A DNA stretch of 64,000 bases from the NCBI GenBank assembly GCA_016110215.1, contig JADWQD010000013.1:248001-312000 (forward strand), written 5' to 3'. Shown here in pieces: positions 10,249-22,548 of this stretch. The notes below the pieces were generated by a model. The model saw only the letters and a program-made list of their open reading frames with translations. It was not told where the DNA came from and did not search any database. The translations under genes and the position numbers were made by a program. Numbering within the stretch: position 1 is the stretch's first letter; each line of letters opens with the position of its first letter. This DNA comes from Capronia americana (Eukaryota > Ascomycota > Eurotiomycetes > Chaetothyriales > Herpotrichiellaceae).

Positions 10249-12236
10249 ATGTCACCTCATACGGTATCCGCTGGGAGCGAATTCAAATCTGAATTCGGAG
10301 TCCTGGATTTCGACTCCCTGCCTGAAAGATATGGCTGGCCACGGGAAAATGAGAACGGATATCGAATCATCGAGCAGCTGGCGGGCACGAAAAGGCCCAT
10401 GAGAATAGTCCATGTCGGATGCGGAGCTGCTGGCATTTGCCTGGCCAAATTCCTGCCGGAGCGGATGCAGAATGTCTCCTTCACGTGTTACGACAAGAAT
10501 GCAGAAATTGGCGGCACCTGGCTGGAGAATCGGTATCCAGGCTGTGCCTGCGATATCCCGTCGGTCGACTACCAGTTTACTTGGGCGAGGAATCCCGACT
10601 GGACGCATTTCTATTCGTCGTCGCCCGAAATCTGGCAGTATTTCAAAAATTGTGTAGACCGGTATGGGCTAATGAAGTATTTCAAGCTCAATCATCAGGT
10701 CGAAGGAGCGTATTGGGATTCGAATACCGGCAAATGGGACGTCCACATCAAGAACCTGCTTACCGGCAAAACGTTCGTCGACACCTGTGACGTTTTCATC
10801 AACGGTGGCGGTATCCTCAACAACTGGAAGTGGCCTGAGATAGACGGGCTGCATAGCTTTAAGGGCCTGCTTGCACATACTGCTGCGTATCCTGAGGGCA
10901 CTCTCCTAGAGGGAAAGAGAGTGGCCGTTATCGGATCCGGGAGCAGCGGGGTCCAGGTCGTCGCAAACATCGCCTCAAAAGTGTCCACGCTCTACACTTG
11001 GGTCCGGTCGCCCACATGGATCACGGCAGGGTTTGCGCAGAAATACGCCGGTCCTAATGGGGGCAATTTCGAGTACACTCCAGAGCAGAAAATGCACTGG
11101 CGTAAGCATTATGCGGACTATGTGAAGTATTGCAAGGAGATCGAGGATGAGCTGAATCAGAGGTTCAAATTCATCCTAGTAGGAACTCCTGAAGCTGAGG
11201 AGGCCAGAAATGTTTGTTACAACTCCTTTCCCACGGGAATGCTTCACTGACAAGCGCCGCCGAACAGTTTTCCATCACAGAGATGACAAACAAGCTCAAG
11301 GGCCGAGAGGATCTCATAGACAAGATCATTCCCAAGTCTTTTGGGATCGGATGTCGCCGGCCAACAGTATGAGCCTGAATTTGCTTTTTGGCGTTGAAAA
11401 GGTGGACGAGCTAACTGTGCGGCAGCCCGGAAATGGCTATTTAGAGGCCCTCACTGCGCCTCACGTCCACACTTTCACCGAGCAAGTGGCCAAGATTACC
11501 GAGAAGGGGTTTGTTGACCAGCGAGGCAAAGAGTATGAAGTCGATGTGATCATCTGCGCCACCGGATTCGACACCTCTTGGGTTCCCCGTTTTCCGATTG
11601 TGCATGACGGCAAGAATGTGCAGGACTTTATGCGAGAACGAATGCTGTCTTACATTTCGTACGCCATTCCAGAAGGTATGTGAACGTGACTCTGTCACAA
11701 TTTCCGTTCGTCGCTTATGCCATCATCTAGTCCCCAACTTCTTCACCATTGGCTGTGCTTACGGGCCCGTCGGGCACGGCAACACGCTCATGGTGAACGA
11801 ACGGTTGATTACCAACATCCTAAAGATTGTGGAGAAGATGCAGGTCGAAGGTATCAAGTCGATGCGGCCGAAGCTTGAAGTGTGCGAACGGTTCGAGGAG
11901 CACGCGCAGCTGTTCTTCAAACGGACTGCATGGGCCTCGGGCTGCGCCAGCTGGTTCAAGCAAGGCAAGAAGGAGGGCAAGCTCGCAATCTGGCCGGGCT
12001 CTCGGCCGCTCTATTTCGAGGTCCACAAGGAACCCCGTTACGAAGACTTCGAGATCGAATACATGACCGGAAACCCCTGGGCTTGGTTTGGTAACGGATT
12101 CACCCGCAAGGAATACGACGGCAGCGACATCTCCTCCTACATGGGGTCGGACGAGAACCCGGGTGCTTTGCTGAATGACGCCCCTGAATGCTACAATCCT
12201 GCTAATGGGACCGCGAACGGTGTAGTCGGAACCTAG
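10249..12236 (+). CDS. FAD-dependent monooxygenase, Baeyer-Villiger-like (paralogue 1)
   Basis: Four exons (10249-11211, 11268-11366, 11426-11675, 11731-12236) give 605 residues. There are two dinucleotide-binding loops, GCGAAG at 57-62 for FAD and GSGSSG at about 230 for NADPH, plus GGTWLENRYPG and a C-terminal ICATGFD. The Baeyer-Villiger fingerprint is present with Tyr in place of the last Trp (FKGLLAHTAAY, 204-214). Enzymes of this flavin monooxygenase class insert oxygen next to a carbonyl or hydroxylate. ATG 10249 is chosen because the frame above it has no ATG and the paralogue at 25422 begins at the matching point. Its three introns sit at the same CDS coordinates (963, 1062, 1312) as three of the eight in that paralogue. 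Confidence 0.93.
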
Positions 12237-12442
12237 TCTGGCCTGTGGACTGGCATTACTCTCGCCTGTGTTGCAGGTACGTGGAAGGAAGTAGGTGAAG
12301 CACGACTGTGGCCCATGGGTAGATTAAGAGCGGCTTGGATTCTCAATGGGATCTTCGTTCAAGATAGAAACCGAGAAGCATCTGGAGAGCGAAGAGAAAT
12401 TTGATCTAGTGTTGCGCCAAATGGCTTCTTGCTACAAGCCCC

Positions 12443-14505
12443 TTACAGCTTCGTAGGCCTCACCACCGGCCCTGGATTTGGCAGAGCGCGCCGGATGACC
12501 TTGCCACTGCCAGTACGAGGGATAGTATCGACAAAGTACACGCCACCAGTGAGATGCTTGTGTAAAGCAAAGCGCGACTTGATGAGGTCTTGTAGCTCTT
12601 TTTCCTTCACCTTGCCGCCGGTCTTCCTAACCACAAATGCTCGAGGATACTCTTCATTGTTTCTGTATAAAAACGAACTGTGCGTCAGCCTGCCCATACA
12701 GTGCGAAAAAAGACTTTTGAACGGAAGAGAATACTCACATTTTGGCCCCGATGACGGCTGCATCGGCGACATCGGGGTGTGTCAAGAGTGCTAGCTCTAG
12801 CTCTGCCGGGGCTACTTGCAAGCCTTTGACCTTGATCAACTCCTGTAAGTAGTGGAGTTATCCTGTCAGCCCGGTGAACGACGATGAGGATTTTCAGGTC
12901 AGAAGATATCTGACTGTCGAGTGGATGAACGAACCTTCAATCGGTCAACAATATATATGTGCCCTTTCCCGTCGATATACCCGACATCCCCAGTGCGCAG
13001 CCATCTGTGTCCCTGTTCGTACACAATGGCCTCTGAGGTCTCCTTAGCCTTCTTATAGTAGCCTTTCATCACATTCGGGCCCGAGAACCAGAGTTCCCCG
13101 ATAAGGACTCCTGGAGGACCTGAGGAACTGAAGTCTCGGTCTTCGATCGGGACAACTCTAGCACGGCAGTTCGCGTTCAGCCAACCCACCGACTTGGGGT
13201 CGCTCTCCTCGTCGGGTGCAAAGCCGGCCACTGAGCATGTGCATTCCGTCATTCCAAGTCCTTGTTTAATGGTAACCCCTGGCTTCAGGAACATCTTCTC
13301 AACCAGCGTCGCTATCTCTTGGTTCAAGGGCGCTGAGCCCGTCACGACGCTCTCGATAGCGTTGAGATTGTACTTTTCCGGGTGCTGTTGTTTCGCAAGC
13401 ATGTTCAGAACCACGGGAACAGCGGTCATGAACGTGATTCGGTAGACATCTAGATATAGGAGAAATTTCTCGACGTTGAACTTGGGCATGATGAACACCT
13501 TGGCTCCGATCCGAGCGGCGTTCATGCAATAATAGGTTTGCCCCTGTACGCTGTCATCAGTGTGCTAGCAGTCCCTTGGTGCCTTGAGGGCAGAAAAAGC
13601 TCACATAGGCATGGTACATTGGTAAGGGAGCAAGCCAGCGTTCTCCAGAGCTCTCAAGCCGTGCTTTTCGGGCCAGTGCTCTAGTATCGGCTCCTACAAT
13701 GCTCCGTTTGTGGACGAGCTGCGTGGAATTGGCCACCAAGTTGTAGTGAGAAAGTTCTACCCCTTTTGGGACGCCGGTTGTTCTGGTCTCGTTATCACAA
13801 TGCCGTTGTGACGGGGTTTCACAAATACTTGCCCACTAGAATAGTTGATCACAGCCGTCGTAGATTGCACCTCTTTCAAAGTTCTGAGCTTTGGCCATGA
13901 CCAAGTGTCGACCTCGTCCACCGAGGACCAGATCGTCAGCCACGATTTAGTTCGCTGTGTGCTGTACCGAGATAGGTCTTCTGCCGGATCAGCAAACAGA
14001 AAAACACGGTCGGTCTGCATCCCCACAGCGGCCGCTGCTCTCAGAGAGGTGCTAACATTCTCGGGTTCTGTGATGATGAGGCTGGCTTCCGAATCACCAA
14101 GTTGATATTCCAACTCTAGGGTAGATTGTCAACTGAGGCGAATCTGCAACAAGCTGTCATCAAACACTCACCATTCTGTGATGCCAAGGGAGATGCAGCT
14201 GTGAAGACACAGCCTGCTGCTACTGTGCCCCAGAGCAAAACCGGAAAGAGCAGTTTATTCCCGGAATACACTAGCACTTTGTCTCCCGGATTTGAGATTT
14301 TTCGCAAGCCATGCGCAAACTGCTTGACGTAAATCTCTGCTTGCTTGAGATTGAAGCATTTGGATGGATTTGTGGCATCAAAATACTGCGGTTGAAGTCT
14401 CGAGCTCGCAGTTCCTGACGAGAGGACAAAGGACGCAAGGTCTATCGTGGGAATGTCGAGCTGGTGTGGCGACATCACCGCTTGTGCAGTTGCTCCTTTA
14501 GTCAT
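12443..14505 (-). CDS. AMP-dependent acyl/aryl-CoA ligase (4-coumarate-CoA-ligase-like)
   Basis: Six exons (14505-14172, 14115-13833, 13782-13605, 13543-12935, 12842-12739, 12662-12443) give 575 residues. Core motifs are in order: YSSGTTGVPKG (ATP P-loop, about 203-213), [40 protein letters not shown], and the C-terminal catalytic Lys in [11 protein letters not shown]. The enzyme adenylates a carboxylic acid and transfers it to CoA. The P-loop is restored only if intron 2 is GC-AG (13832-13783, donor GCAAGT). The C-terminus TKL is at best a weak peroxisomal signal. It should activate an acid released by the cluster's hydrolases; the substrate is inferred, not seen. A TATATA lies about 100 bp upstream of the start. 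Confidence 0.93.
13783..13832 (-). other. GC-AG intron in the CoA ligase gene
   Basis: Read on the minus strand, the donor is GCAAGT and the acceptor ACCAG, 50 nt in all. Splicing here gives YSSGTTGVPKG. The nearest GT donor, 3 nt further in, would give a protein with extra residues inside the ATP-binding loop. Confidence 0.75.
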
Positions 14506-14995
14506 ATCTGAGCAATAGGCTGGGAGCAAAGAGAGGGGGATTGGGAAGGAGGGAGAATTAGCAACATCAATGTCGAGGTCCCAGGATCCTGGTTTGCACC
14601 CAAAGTATATACTGGCAGATGTCGGGAATAAAGAACAACGCCTCGGCACCAACAGATTCACTCAAGGACGCCACAAGCCCGAGGCGGATTGGCCACGGAC
14701 AGTCACTGGCGCCGAGGCTTCGGGGGATGCTCTTCTTGCGTTTTTCATTACTCGGGCTAACTGTTGCCAGGGCTTTCGTAAACTAGAACCTAACGGGTTG
14801 AAAAGCCCCCTCGAGCCCTGGACATGTCATTGTACAATGGTAGTGAGTGCTATCGGGTCTCGATCGCGTGGCATGGCCAATATGTACACGCCATTCAATT
14901 TCACAAAACAGGCAGCTGGAGAAACCAAGCAGGGTTCAGCTGCGTATGACCATAATAGTAGTATAATTGATATGGCATTGACTTGGCGCTTGGAC
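14506..14995. promoter_or_regulatory. Promoter region of the CoA ligase
   Basis: The 490 bp lie between the CoA ligase start and the cupin 3' end, both genes on minus. They hold TATATA at 14606-14611, a degenerate operator (GGCGCCGA at 14708-14715) and ATTGG at 14688-14692, the inverted CCAAT box. Open frames across this stretch are not protein-like. Confidence 0.45.
14606..14611 (-). promoter_or_regulatory. TATA-like element, CoA ligase
   Basis: TATATA lies about 100 bp upstream of the ATG at 14505 on the minus strand. Confidence 0.35.
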
Positions 14996-15620
14996 TCAGG
15001 AACGGAGGTATTCCTGTTCCAAGAGTCTACCATTCACTTCATGGGCGCGCAGGTCGACGACTACGGCAATGAATCTCGCCGGCTTGTCGCTGGACGGGTT
15101 CTTCCATCGATGCATGGTCGCCCGCTGGATAATCGTGTCCTAGCAGGCTCTGTCGTTAGTCGCCGTTTTGTCCAGGTTTGGAATGTTTGGTCTAACTCAC
15201 TCCGCTTTCGAGCACCCGAGACTCGCCGGAGTCGAGGAGCAACTCGACATGGCCCTCGATGACTGCTACGAAATCCACAGAAACAGTCCTGTGCATAGGA
15301 GTCTGAGCGCCGGGGCCCAAGTCCACCGTCAGAAAATTCAGGCCATTCGTGACCGTCACTCGCTGTCCTGCGTGGACGTGGGATGCCTCTTGGGACCCGT
15401 CGGAAGATAGATATGCTTGACAGTCCGTCTCGTTTTCTATGTGCATTGGCACAGAGGTAGCTGCGTAGTTCCGCGTAATGGAATAGCCGCCTCGGTCTCG
15501 ATATAGCAGATCGGGCGAGTCTCCAAAGACCGAAGTACCGTCGTATGCGTGCTTTGTTATGTAGCGGCCGCATTGCCGCATGCCATAATTCAGTGCCGGC
15601 TGAAGGGCATCGGATGACAT
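14996..15620 (-). CDS. Small cupin-domain protein
   Basis: Two exons (15620-15201, 15139-14996) give 187 residues. The sequence resembles the small fungal cupins found in metabolite clusters: NFLTVDLGPGAQTPMHRT, then VDFVAVIEGHVELLLDSGE, and in exon 2 the second cupin block with TIIQRATMHRWKNPSSDKPA and ARFIAVVVD. The His and Glu positions of cupin motif 1 are partly kept (PMHRT, VIEGHVELL). Homologues are proposed small-molecule isomerases, dehydratases or binding proteins, with no firm reaction. The intron has a GTGAGT donor and keeps the frame exactly. A TATATAA lies 48 bp upstream of the ATG. Its neighbours are the CoA ligase and the regulator on the same strand. Confidence 0.88.
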
Positions 15621-16148
15621 TGTGCGTGTTTCGTGGGAATATTTTACAAGTGCGAGGGGCGGTTGAGTATATAATCCAAGCATCTGAAATCGAGACGTTT
15701 TGTGTCCGGATAGAGTGTACTCGGTACCCTCTTCTTCCTCTCGGTGGTGGGTTCGGTGGTCTGTCTTGCCGAAGGGTCACTATCCCGGCTGTGACAGAAT
15801 CCCAAGGTAGACGGATCTTTCAAGGCCGAACTGGTTCCAGTAAGTAGTACATATAACCCATATCTAGAGTTGGCATGATGCTACACATGTAACAATGCCG
15901 CTGTCACATTTGTCTTCAATCCTCGAGACGCTTCTTTACAGAGCGTTAGACGTCTCTTCTGATAGTTGGGTTGGAAACAGAAGTAGCGTCTCCTCGTCTG
16001 CTCTTCTGGGTCGTCATACATTGACACAAGCAGAAACTATTGGAGGAATTGATTGATTGGAGGAACCGAGAGATCTATCAAATATAGCATACTTTTTCTC
16101 TGGGAGTGGTCAGCCTCTCATGTGACCTAGTCTCCCTAAGGGCAGGGG
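15621..16148. other. Intergenic, 528 bp, promoter of the small cupin gene
   Basis: This lies between the 5' end of the cupin gene and the 3' end of the minus-strand regulator. It includes TATATAA at 15668-15674. No gene is seen. Confidence 0.5.
15668..15674 (-). promoter_or_regulatory. TATA-like element, small cupin gene
   Basis: TATATAA on + (TTATATA on the transcribed strand) lies 48 bp upstream of the ATG at 15620. Confidence 0.4.
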
Positions 16149-18952
16149 TCAGGCCAACGAAAATGACCTCTCCAATCCCTCGTTCATTCCTGAGGGCCAG
16201 CCTAGCTGGGAAGCGGGTTCCACGGTACTGTCAAAGTCTACTGCGTCGAAGCCGTCAACGTCGACAAAGTCAAGATCCATGTTCATTTGTAAATCAGGTA
16301 ATACCGGGGTCTGGTCTGTGTCTGTCACATATGGCTGATCAGGTGGCGTGAGGGCTCCAGTACATTCGTCAGCCGTGGAGATTTCTGGAATGCCGTGAGA
16401 ACCGGGAATAGTCAAGCCCAAATCCACTGGAGGAGATGATGCTTGCGAAGGAGGAGGACTCGAGAGGGTTGCGCTTCTTCGCTGACAAATGGCCAAAGGT
16501 AGGTCGGCCTCCTTTGGAAAGTGGCCTCTCTGGATGGCCATTTCGAGTGAGAAGATGACGTGCAGGAATACCCTTGGATGATGCTCGAGCAAAGATTGCC
16601 AGTCCTCGACACTCGTTGCCAGTACTACTTTGACGATCTGTCCAGGCTTGGCGTGCAAATTCGTTCGTGTAGGTACTATGGTTGCGTTCTGATCACTATC
16701 TGTTGAAACGGGATAGCCGGGTTGCATCCACATCCCGGTTGCGGGTTCTGCAAAATGGTCACTGAGCCCTTCAAGCAAAGGCTGAGCACGCTTTACTGCC
16801 TCTAGAATGAAATATGAGAGGTCAATTGTGCTTGATGATGACCGTCCACAAAGTTTCAACGATTCGAGGATATGCGTCGGATACACGGAGGACCCTCTTC
16901 GGTGCCCCCGAGCAGCTAGTTGACTATCGAGCGCGTAAAGAAGTAGAGGTTGTGCGCAGCAAAGCATCCTAGCGTAGCGAATATTAGCACCGCTTATTGT
17001 ACACTGGACAATGTAAACTTAAAGGTCAACTTACACTTCTGTCGGTAGGGAGCATGCGCTCCCACGCAATGAGTACGCCCTGACGCTTCTGTTCAGCGCC
17101 ACGACGGATTCTGCCAGCGCCTTTTGGACAGCGTCTTTGCGGAAGGTCTCTCCTGCGCGAGCGTACTCGGGCCGGATTTCCAGAACCAGGAGTTTGTACT
17201 GTTGCAGCGCGATTTGGCCGGCCCTAAAGTTTTTGCATCAGTGGGGAGTAAACGGCGTGGTGTACGGCGCGGGGAGGACGGGCGGGTTAGGGAGCGGAGG
17301 GATTAACTGTACCAGTGATACAGCTGGCAGACCTCCAGCTGAAAGACACAATTATCATACGAGTCACATGCCGTGGGGACTGAGAGCAGGAAATTGGACA
17401 GTCGTTCAAACCAGGCTTTGGTGTCTGATTCGATCTTCTGGAGCTTCTGCATCATCTGTTCCAGCGAGTCACCCGCGTTGGTTGGGTTGCGGGATATGCG
17501 CCGGGGGTTGTAGACGAGCATGATCAAGTCGGTCAGTGATAAGGCCAATGAGCACTGTAGGCAAAGAATACCTGCCAGCAACCGCTTTACTCCTGCGGTA
17601 TAGACCTTTGAGATATGCATCTCGTCCTCGAGGTCCGCTTCGTCCAAGCCATCGTCCCTCGAATCGAATACGTGAGATTGTATCTGGAGAGGTCTCCTGG
17701 TCGCGAGGGCCATGGCCCGATCGCGAAGGACTAGGCACCACCAGAGTCTCTTCTGTATTCGCATCTCTCTTACATTCGGTGTTGCAGCATAGGCATGTGC
17801 CCCGCTGGCCACTGCAAGTCCAATTGCACCCGTCAACCAAGCCCGTCCAGCATGTAGCCTGCCTGAAGCACTATAAAAAGTCAAAAGTGCGCAGCCTTGA
17901 ATCTTGGACTGGACATCGTCCTCATAACCAAGATCGTACAGAAGCTATGCACTGTGAGGACCCTGTTTCTTATGACGAAAGGGTATCTACTACGTACCTT
18001 TGCTCGTTGATAAAAAGCATCACGGGCGGAGCGCAAATCATCAAATCCCAGCTCCTGAGCCAGAGACACCGGACAGAACTTGTTTCTCAGTAAAGTGATG
18101 AACAGTTGGGAAGAAGAGCTTGACGTACAGAGCAGCTGGCGCAAAGCATTGCCTGCAGCACAAAAAGTGATAACCTTTGTGCTTTAGGAACAACATGGGC
18201 TCCGTTCTCGAATATCACTCGGAAACGGGCTTCGTCGAGGATCGGGAGCGAAGGGTGTATGTACAGGAAGTACTTTCGCATGAAATGTTGTAGAAGCGGC
18301 GTCGAAGGCAATTTCAAGCAGCCTTTCTTGTCGAGGAAGTCGACATCATCAGGTGGGAGGGAGTTAAGGCACTCTGATTGGCAGAACTCGTACAATGAAA
18401 ACCGAATGAGTACATTTCCCGGTGGTGTAAACTGGTTGCAAGAGGGCTTTTCGGTAGCAGATCGCGACATGTCCCCTAGTTCTGTTACTGTAGTGAATTG
18501 AGGTCAGAGCCGAAGTAGATTCTAACATAGGAAGCGTTCAAGCCAACAATATCTCACATTGTTCCCAAAGCTTCGTGGCTCCGGGATGCGCTGGCAAGTG
18601 GGCAACAGGGTGCCTTTTGACTCGTCGGTCCTTGTCCAAGGATTGCATTTGAGAGGTAGGCCTCTGACTATATCGTTTTTTTAGCAGACCTGTCGAATGC
18701 CTTGAATCATAGCACGTACCTTTTCGAAGCTCTAGATCTTAGCACACAAGGAGATCCATCCAGCTGACAATTTGTGCAGCATTTCCCCCGAATACACAGG
18801 TCACATCGAACTTTTCTCTCATGGCATCTGCGACAAGCCATGCACGCTCTTTTCCGTGAGCGGGTTCTTGCCTGTCCCGCAACTTCAGACCTTTGTGGCA
18901 CCGAGTGCTGTTTCGTGTTGTCTTCTTGAGATGTCATGGTCGATGTATCCAT
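16149..18952 (-). CDS. Zn2Cys6 transcription factor, candidate cluster regulator A
   Basis: Seven exons (18952-18720, 18661-18558, 18487-18129, 18078-17998, 17944-17313, 17223-17035, 16968-16149) give 805 residues. The zinc cluster is RACMACRRCHERKVRCD, then CCTNCQLDGSPC, at about residues 36-70, preceded by a basic RTRSRKR. The middle homology region is well formed (YFLYIHPSLPILDEARFR, GFDDLRSARDAFYQRAK, RIQKRLWWCLVLRDR-like), and the C-terminus is acidic. Every intron keeps the frame; the 50-nt third intron restores the CASCSF-CPVSL continuity. It is divergently transcribed from a second regulator across 859 bp carrying an exact TCGGCGCCGA site, so auto- or cross-regulation is plausible. 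The ligand is unknown. Confidence 0.9.
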
Positions 18953-19811
18953 TGCCTTGTTGAATTGCTTTCTGCGGAACAGGCCGACTTTACCTTTAGA
19001 AACGACCAGACGTCAAAGACAAGAGGCCAGGTCGCCAGCACAGAGTCCCAGATACCACCGCAGGCGTCCCCCCGCGTTGACTCAATTGGCTTTTGATGGG
19101 TATGATCGAAGCGCTGTCAAGGTGTCGTCGTACAAGAGGCGTAAATGAAAGCCGAAAGCCGAATCACTTGGTAGGATAGAGGTCAAAAGCGCTGTACTTT
19201 GGCCCACGACCTTGGGCTAGTTTCGTCCGGCCTCCAAACCACGTTACTATCCCTACCAGCAAGCCTAGCTAGTGGCAGTCGGCCAAAAAGATATCCTAGC
19301 ACGAAGGATTTCCTTTAATGGCTCTCCTCGGCGCCGAATATCCAATCGGTGAAGTGCTACGTAGCGACCGGGGTTTTTCGTCGTGACCGAAGAGGGGTTG
19401 GGGCTCCCCAGGTCTACAGTGGCCGACTACGGTCTCCACCCGGGCTCTTCAATTGACTTCGAAGTTAGCCCTGTTCAGCATGGGGCAAGCGGGGGATGAT
19501 GGGGAGATTCGTGGCCAGGGGCAGGGTGGCAACTCCTCGACAGATTCCCCAGCCCTAGTGGATGTCCCGTGTGCCTCGTACGAGTGACCCCCTTCGACGA
19601 TTCACCCACAGTTCAATCCCTTCCACTCTGTACCCCACACTGGGCGGTCAGAATCCGGGGCTCTTTCCACGCCTCTGATTCAGACTTTGTCGCACTACAA
19701 AGCAGCTCAAGCTGCTCGGTCACCAAATTCTTCTCCGTCGGACTCCAGTCCTCACTCTTCCACCTACTTGGCCGTCTCTCTTTCTGTCAGGTGCGCGTCT
19801 GGTGTGTGGTG
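18953..19811. promoter_or_regulatory. Divergent promoter shared by two Zn2Cys6 regulators
   Basis: The 859 bp lie between the two regulator start codons. They contain TCGGCGCCGA at 19328-19337 followed by CCAATC at 19342-19347, the same spacing as in the esterase promoter at 30018. No gene is supported inside. Confidence 0.6.
19328..19337. promoter_or_regulatory. Candidate Zn2Cys6 operator with CCAAT partner
   Basis: This is an exact TCGGCGCCGA palindrome. CCAATC begins 14 bp after the first base, as it does at 30018. Confidence 0.55.
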
Positions 19812-22548
19812 ATGATGCCCGTGACCTCTCTTCAGCTCCCCGGCGGCACCCAGGCAAAAGGCCCCGCTGGGCTTCTTCAACAGCGCACCGGCAAGAAAAT
19901 CAGAGCTTGCGTAGCTTGTCACGATCGAAAAGTTCGTTGTGACGCGCCCGACGTCGGTCTACCTTGTACAAGATGTACTGCGGCAGAGCGGGCATCATCG
20001 TGTGTCCTAGTAGTCGCCTCGGACAAGACTGGGGGGTGAGAATCTGTGCCTCTGCTCGCCGCGCCGGCAACCTTGCTAATACGCTACTATGCCCAGAGGC
20101 AAACGGAAGAGAGCCGACAATTCGGCTGTTCCAGGCCATCAACCACGCGCCCTACAGCCATCATGCCAGCCCAATTCACTCGGCCGCTCTCAGTCCTCTA
20201 CCTTTGACCTCGCCTCTGCCCAAGCACCAGTCCAGGTAAGTGTCACGTGTAATACCTAAGCGCCGTTCTGGCTTAGTTCACAACCCTCATTTGTGACAGA
20301 GTTCAGCTTTGCGGCCGCCTTTCCAACCGCTCACCGACGAGGGGCAGCAACAAGGGCAGCAACAAGGGCAGCAACAAGGGCAGCAACAAGGGCATCAACA
20401 AGGGCAGCAACGGCCACTGCAGGCTGATCTTGACCCGGAGCTACTTTTTAGCTCTATGAATCCATCGCCGCCAGCGGAAGCCACGTCACCGCCGGAGAAT
20501 ATCTATCAGCCACTACCTCCCGAAGGAGATGACCAGAGCATACCGTCAACCGCCTCCCGCCCAATCCAAGAGGATGACTCCCAGCTTCAGATCTGTCGTG
20601 AGATGACCCGGTGGGACGAGGAAGAGACCCCACCTACGCAACGAGGACATCTAAGCCAGGGCCGTGAAGTCATGGAATATCACGGTGGGACCAATCAAAT
20701 GACGATCTTGAGCGAGGTCCTAGGAAGGTTGCGCCCGAAGAGATTCGTTCGAATAGTCTTGAGCGATACCCTTCCCTCGATGTCGAATGTCTGTTCCCCC
20801 CTTCGACCCGATTTGACGCGAATGGACAAAGTAGACAGGGAGTATTTAAAGAACAAGCGAGCCTTTGACTTTCCACCGCGACACGTCTGGTAGGTCCTCC
20901 TGTCTCTTTTTGCCATATATGACCTGACAGAATAGTGACCGGTTCTTGCGTCTTTATTTTGACTGTGTGTATCCGTATGCACCGATCCTCGATCGCGTGG
21001 AGTTCATGCAGCAGTACAAGAATGGCAGCTACTCTGCGTTTTTATTGCAAGCCATATTGGCCTGCGTGGCATCCTATGCCTCGTCACAACTCATCCGGGA
21101 GGCCGGGTTTTCAGATCACGTCACGGCCCAGAGGACCTTCTTCTTGCGAGCGAGCTTACTTTGCGACCTCAAGGCGGAACGCGAACAATTACGGTTATTG
21201 CAGGGATCCCTCATTCTGAGTCTCCTAAACTTCACCTTCGCCATCGACAAAGATTACCGCTACTGGCTTTCCAATGCGGTGCGTATCGCGACTCAAATGG
21301 GTCTCCACCAGGACAATGTAGCAAAGGGTTTAGAAACAGGCACGAGGACACTCTTCCGTCGCCTGTGGTGGGTTATTTACAACCGAGACGCCCTACTGAT
21401 CTCCAGCGGTCTCGACAACGCACGGCGGATACACGACTGCGACTTTGATACCTCGGAGTTGGAACTGTCAGATTGGCCAGAAGAGAACATTACCGAAGAT
21501 GTTGCAGACGTCTTGCACCCATTATCACGATTGCAAAAGCTTTTCCTGATTGAGAGCTGTAAGCTGTCGCGTATCAGTTCGTGATTCCCTATTTTAGTTT
21601 GGACTACGATCGTTGTTGATTAACCGCATCACAGGCGCACACTACGTACAAACATCGCGTTTCTCAGAGGCAGCATTGACGAAAGGGTGGCTTGACCTGG
21701 AGGCTTCTCTCGCGACATGGAGGATGCAACTCCCTGCTGAGATGCGGATCGAAGGTGTCTACGAATGGTGCCAGACTAACATTTGGCCCTTGGTCCTCAT
21801 GGCGAGGTGCTACCTGTTGGAGTGCATCGTTTATCGGGTTCTACGGGACAGCTTCCGTGCTTCAGGAGATCTCCCTCTGGCTGATCGTTCAGCATGCCGG
21901 CTTCGCACGGCGGTGTTCGAGCTGGACTCAATTCTAGACAGAATTATGCTCCACAACCTTTCTCGGTACTGCCCTTTGTATATGTGAGCGCGTTTCTTTT
22001 CATCCCGAGAGCAGACGCATCGGCTGACTCATTCAACCAGGATGAACTGCGCTTCCACTCTCCTCGCTCTCCATATCGAGACAGCGCTCCATCAATCGGC
22101 CAGCGAAGAGGATCGTCTGGCTGCACGCATCCGCATTCACCAAGCGCAAAAGTACCTCCGCGGCTTGTCTGACTATTGGAGTTCCATCAAATGGGCTCAG
22201 CGACTTTTTGAGGTGATAGTATCGCGTACCGGCCTCTCTCTTGTAGTCCCACCGCAGCCGATATTCGACCTTCACTCTTCTAACCCATTCAACCCTAGCG
22301 GGAGGAACAACGGCAACCTTGCAAGTGGCAAAGTCGTAGATGCCACGGCTGATCCTGGCAAGGATAATACTCCGAGAGATCGTCCAGACGCGCTCCCCAG
22401 CCCGGAAACTCCACCGTCTTTCATCAATTTTGGGAATATTGACGACACACTTGGCAACATGATGGGTAGATACGCCGAAGACTGGCTTCAGGACCTCTTC
22501 GGTGATGACTTTGGTGCGTTGGACGGACAATTGTCGAGCACACAGTAA
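19812..22548 (+). CDS. Zn2Cys6 transcription factor with Gln-rich repeat, candidate cluster regulator B
   Basis: Six exons (19812-20035, 20097-20235, 20300-20889, 20936-21576, 21635-21983, 22041-22548) give 816 residues. The zinc cluster is IRACVACHDRKVRCD, then LPCTRCTAAERASSC, near residues 30-70, with a nuclear-localisation-like GKRKRAD just after. A (GQQQ)n tract follows at about 90-115. The fungal_trans domain starts at VCDRFLRLYFDCVYPYAP and includes MGLHQDN, LFRRLWWVIYNRD and the long QLPAEMR helix region. Start ATG 19812 is the first ATG in the frame; ATG 19815 follows directly. The exon 4/5 join could use GTATCA or GTTCGT; I prefer the latter because it keeps KLSRI. It faces regulator A head-to-head. 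Confidence 0.9.
20342..20412 (+). repeat. 12-bp coding tandem repeat (GGGCAGCAACAA, about six units)
   Basis: Four identical units are followed by one with a single change (GGGCATCAACAA) and a partial one. The period is 12 bp, so length changes keep the frame and add or remove GQQQ blocks in regulator B. Confidence 0.95.
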
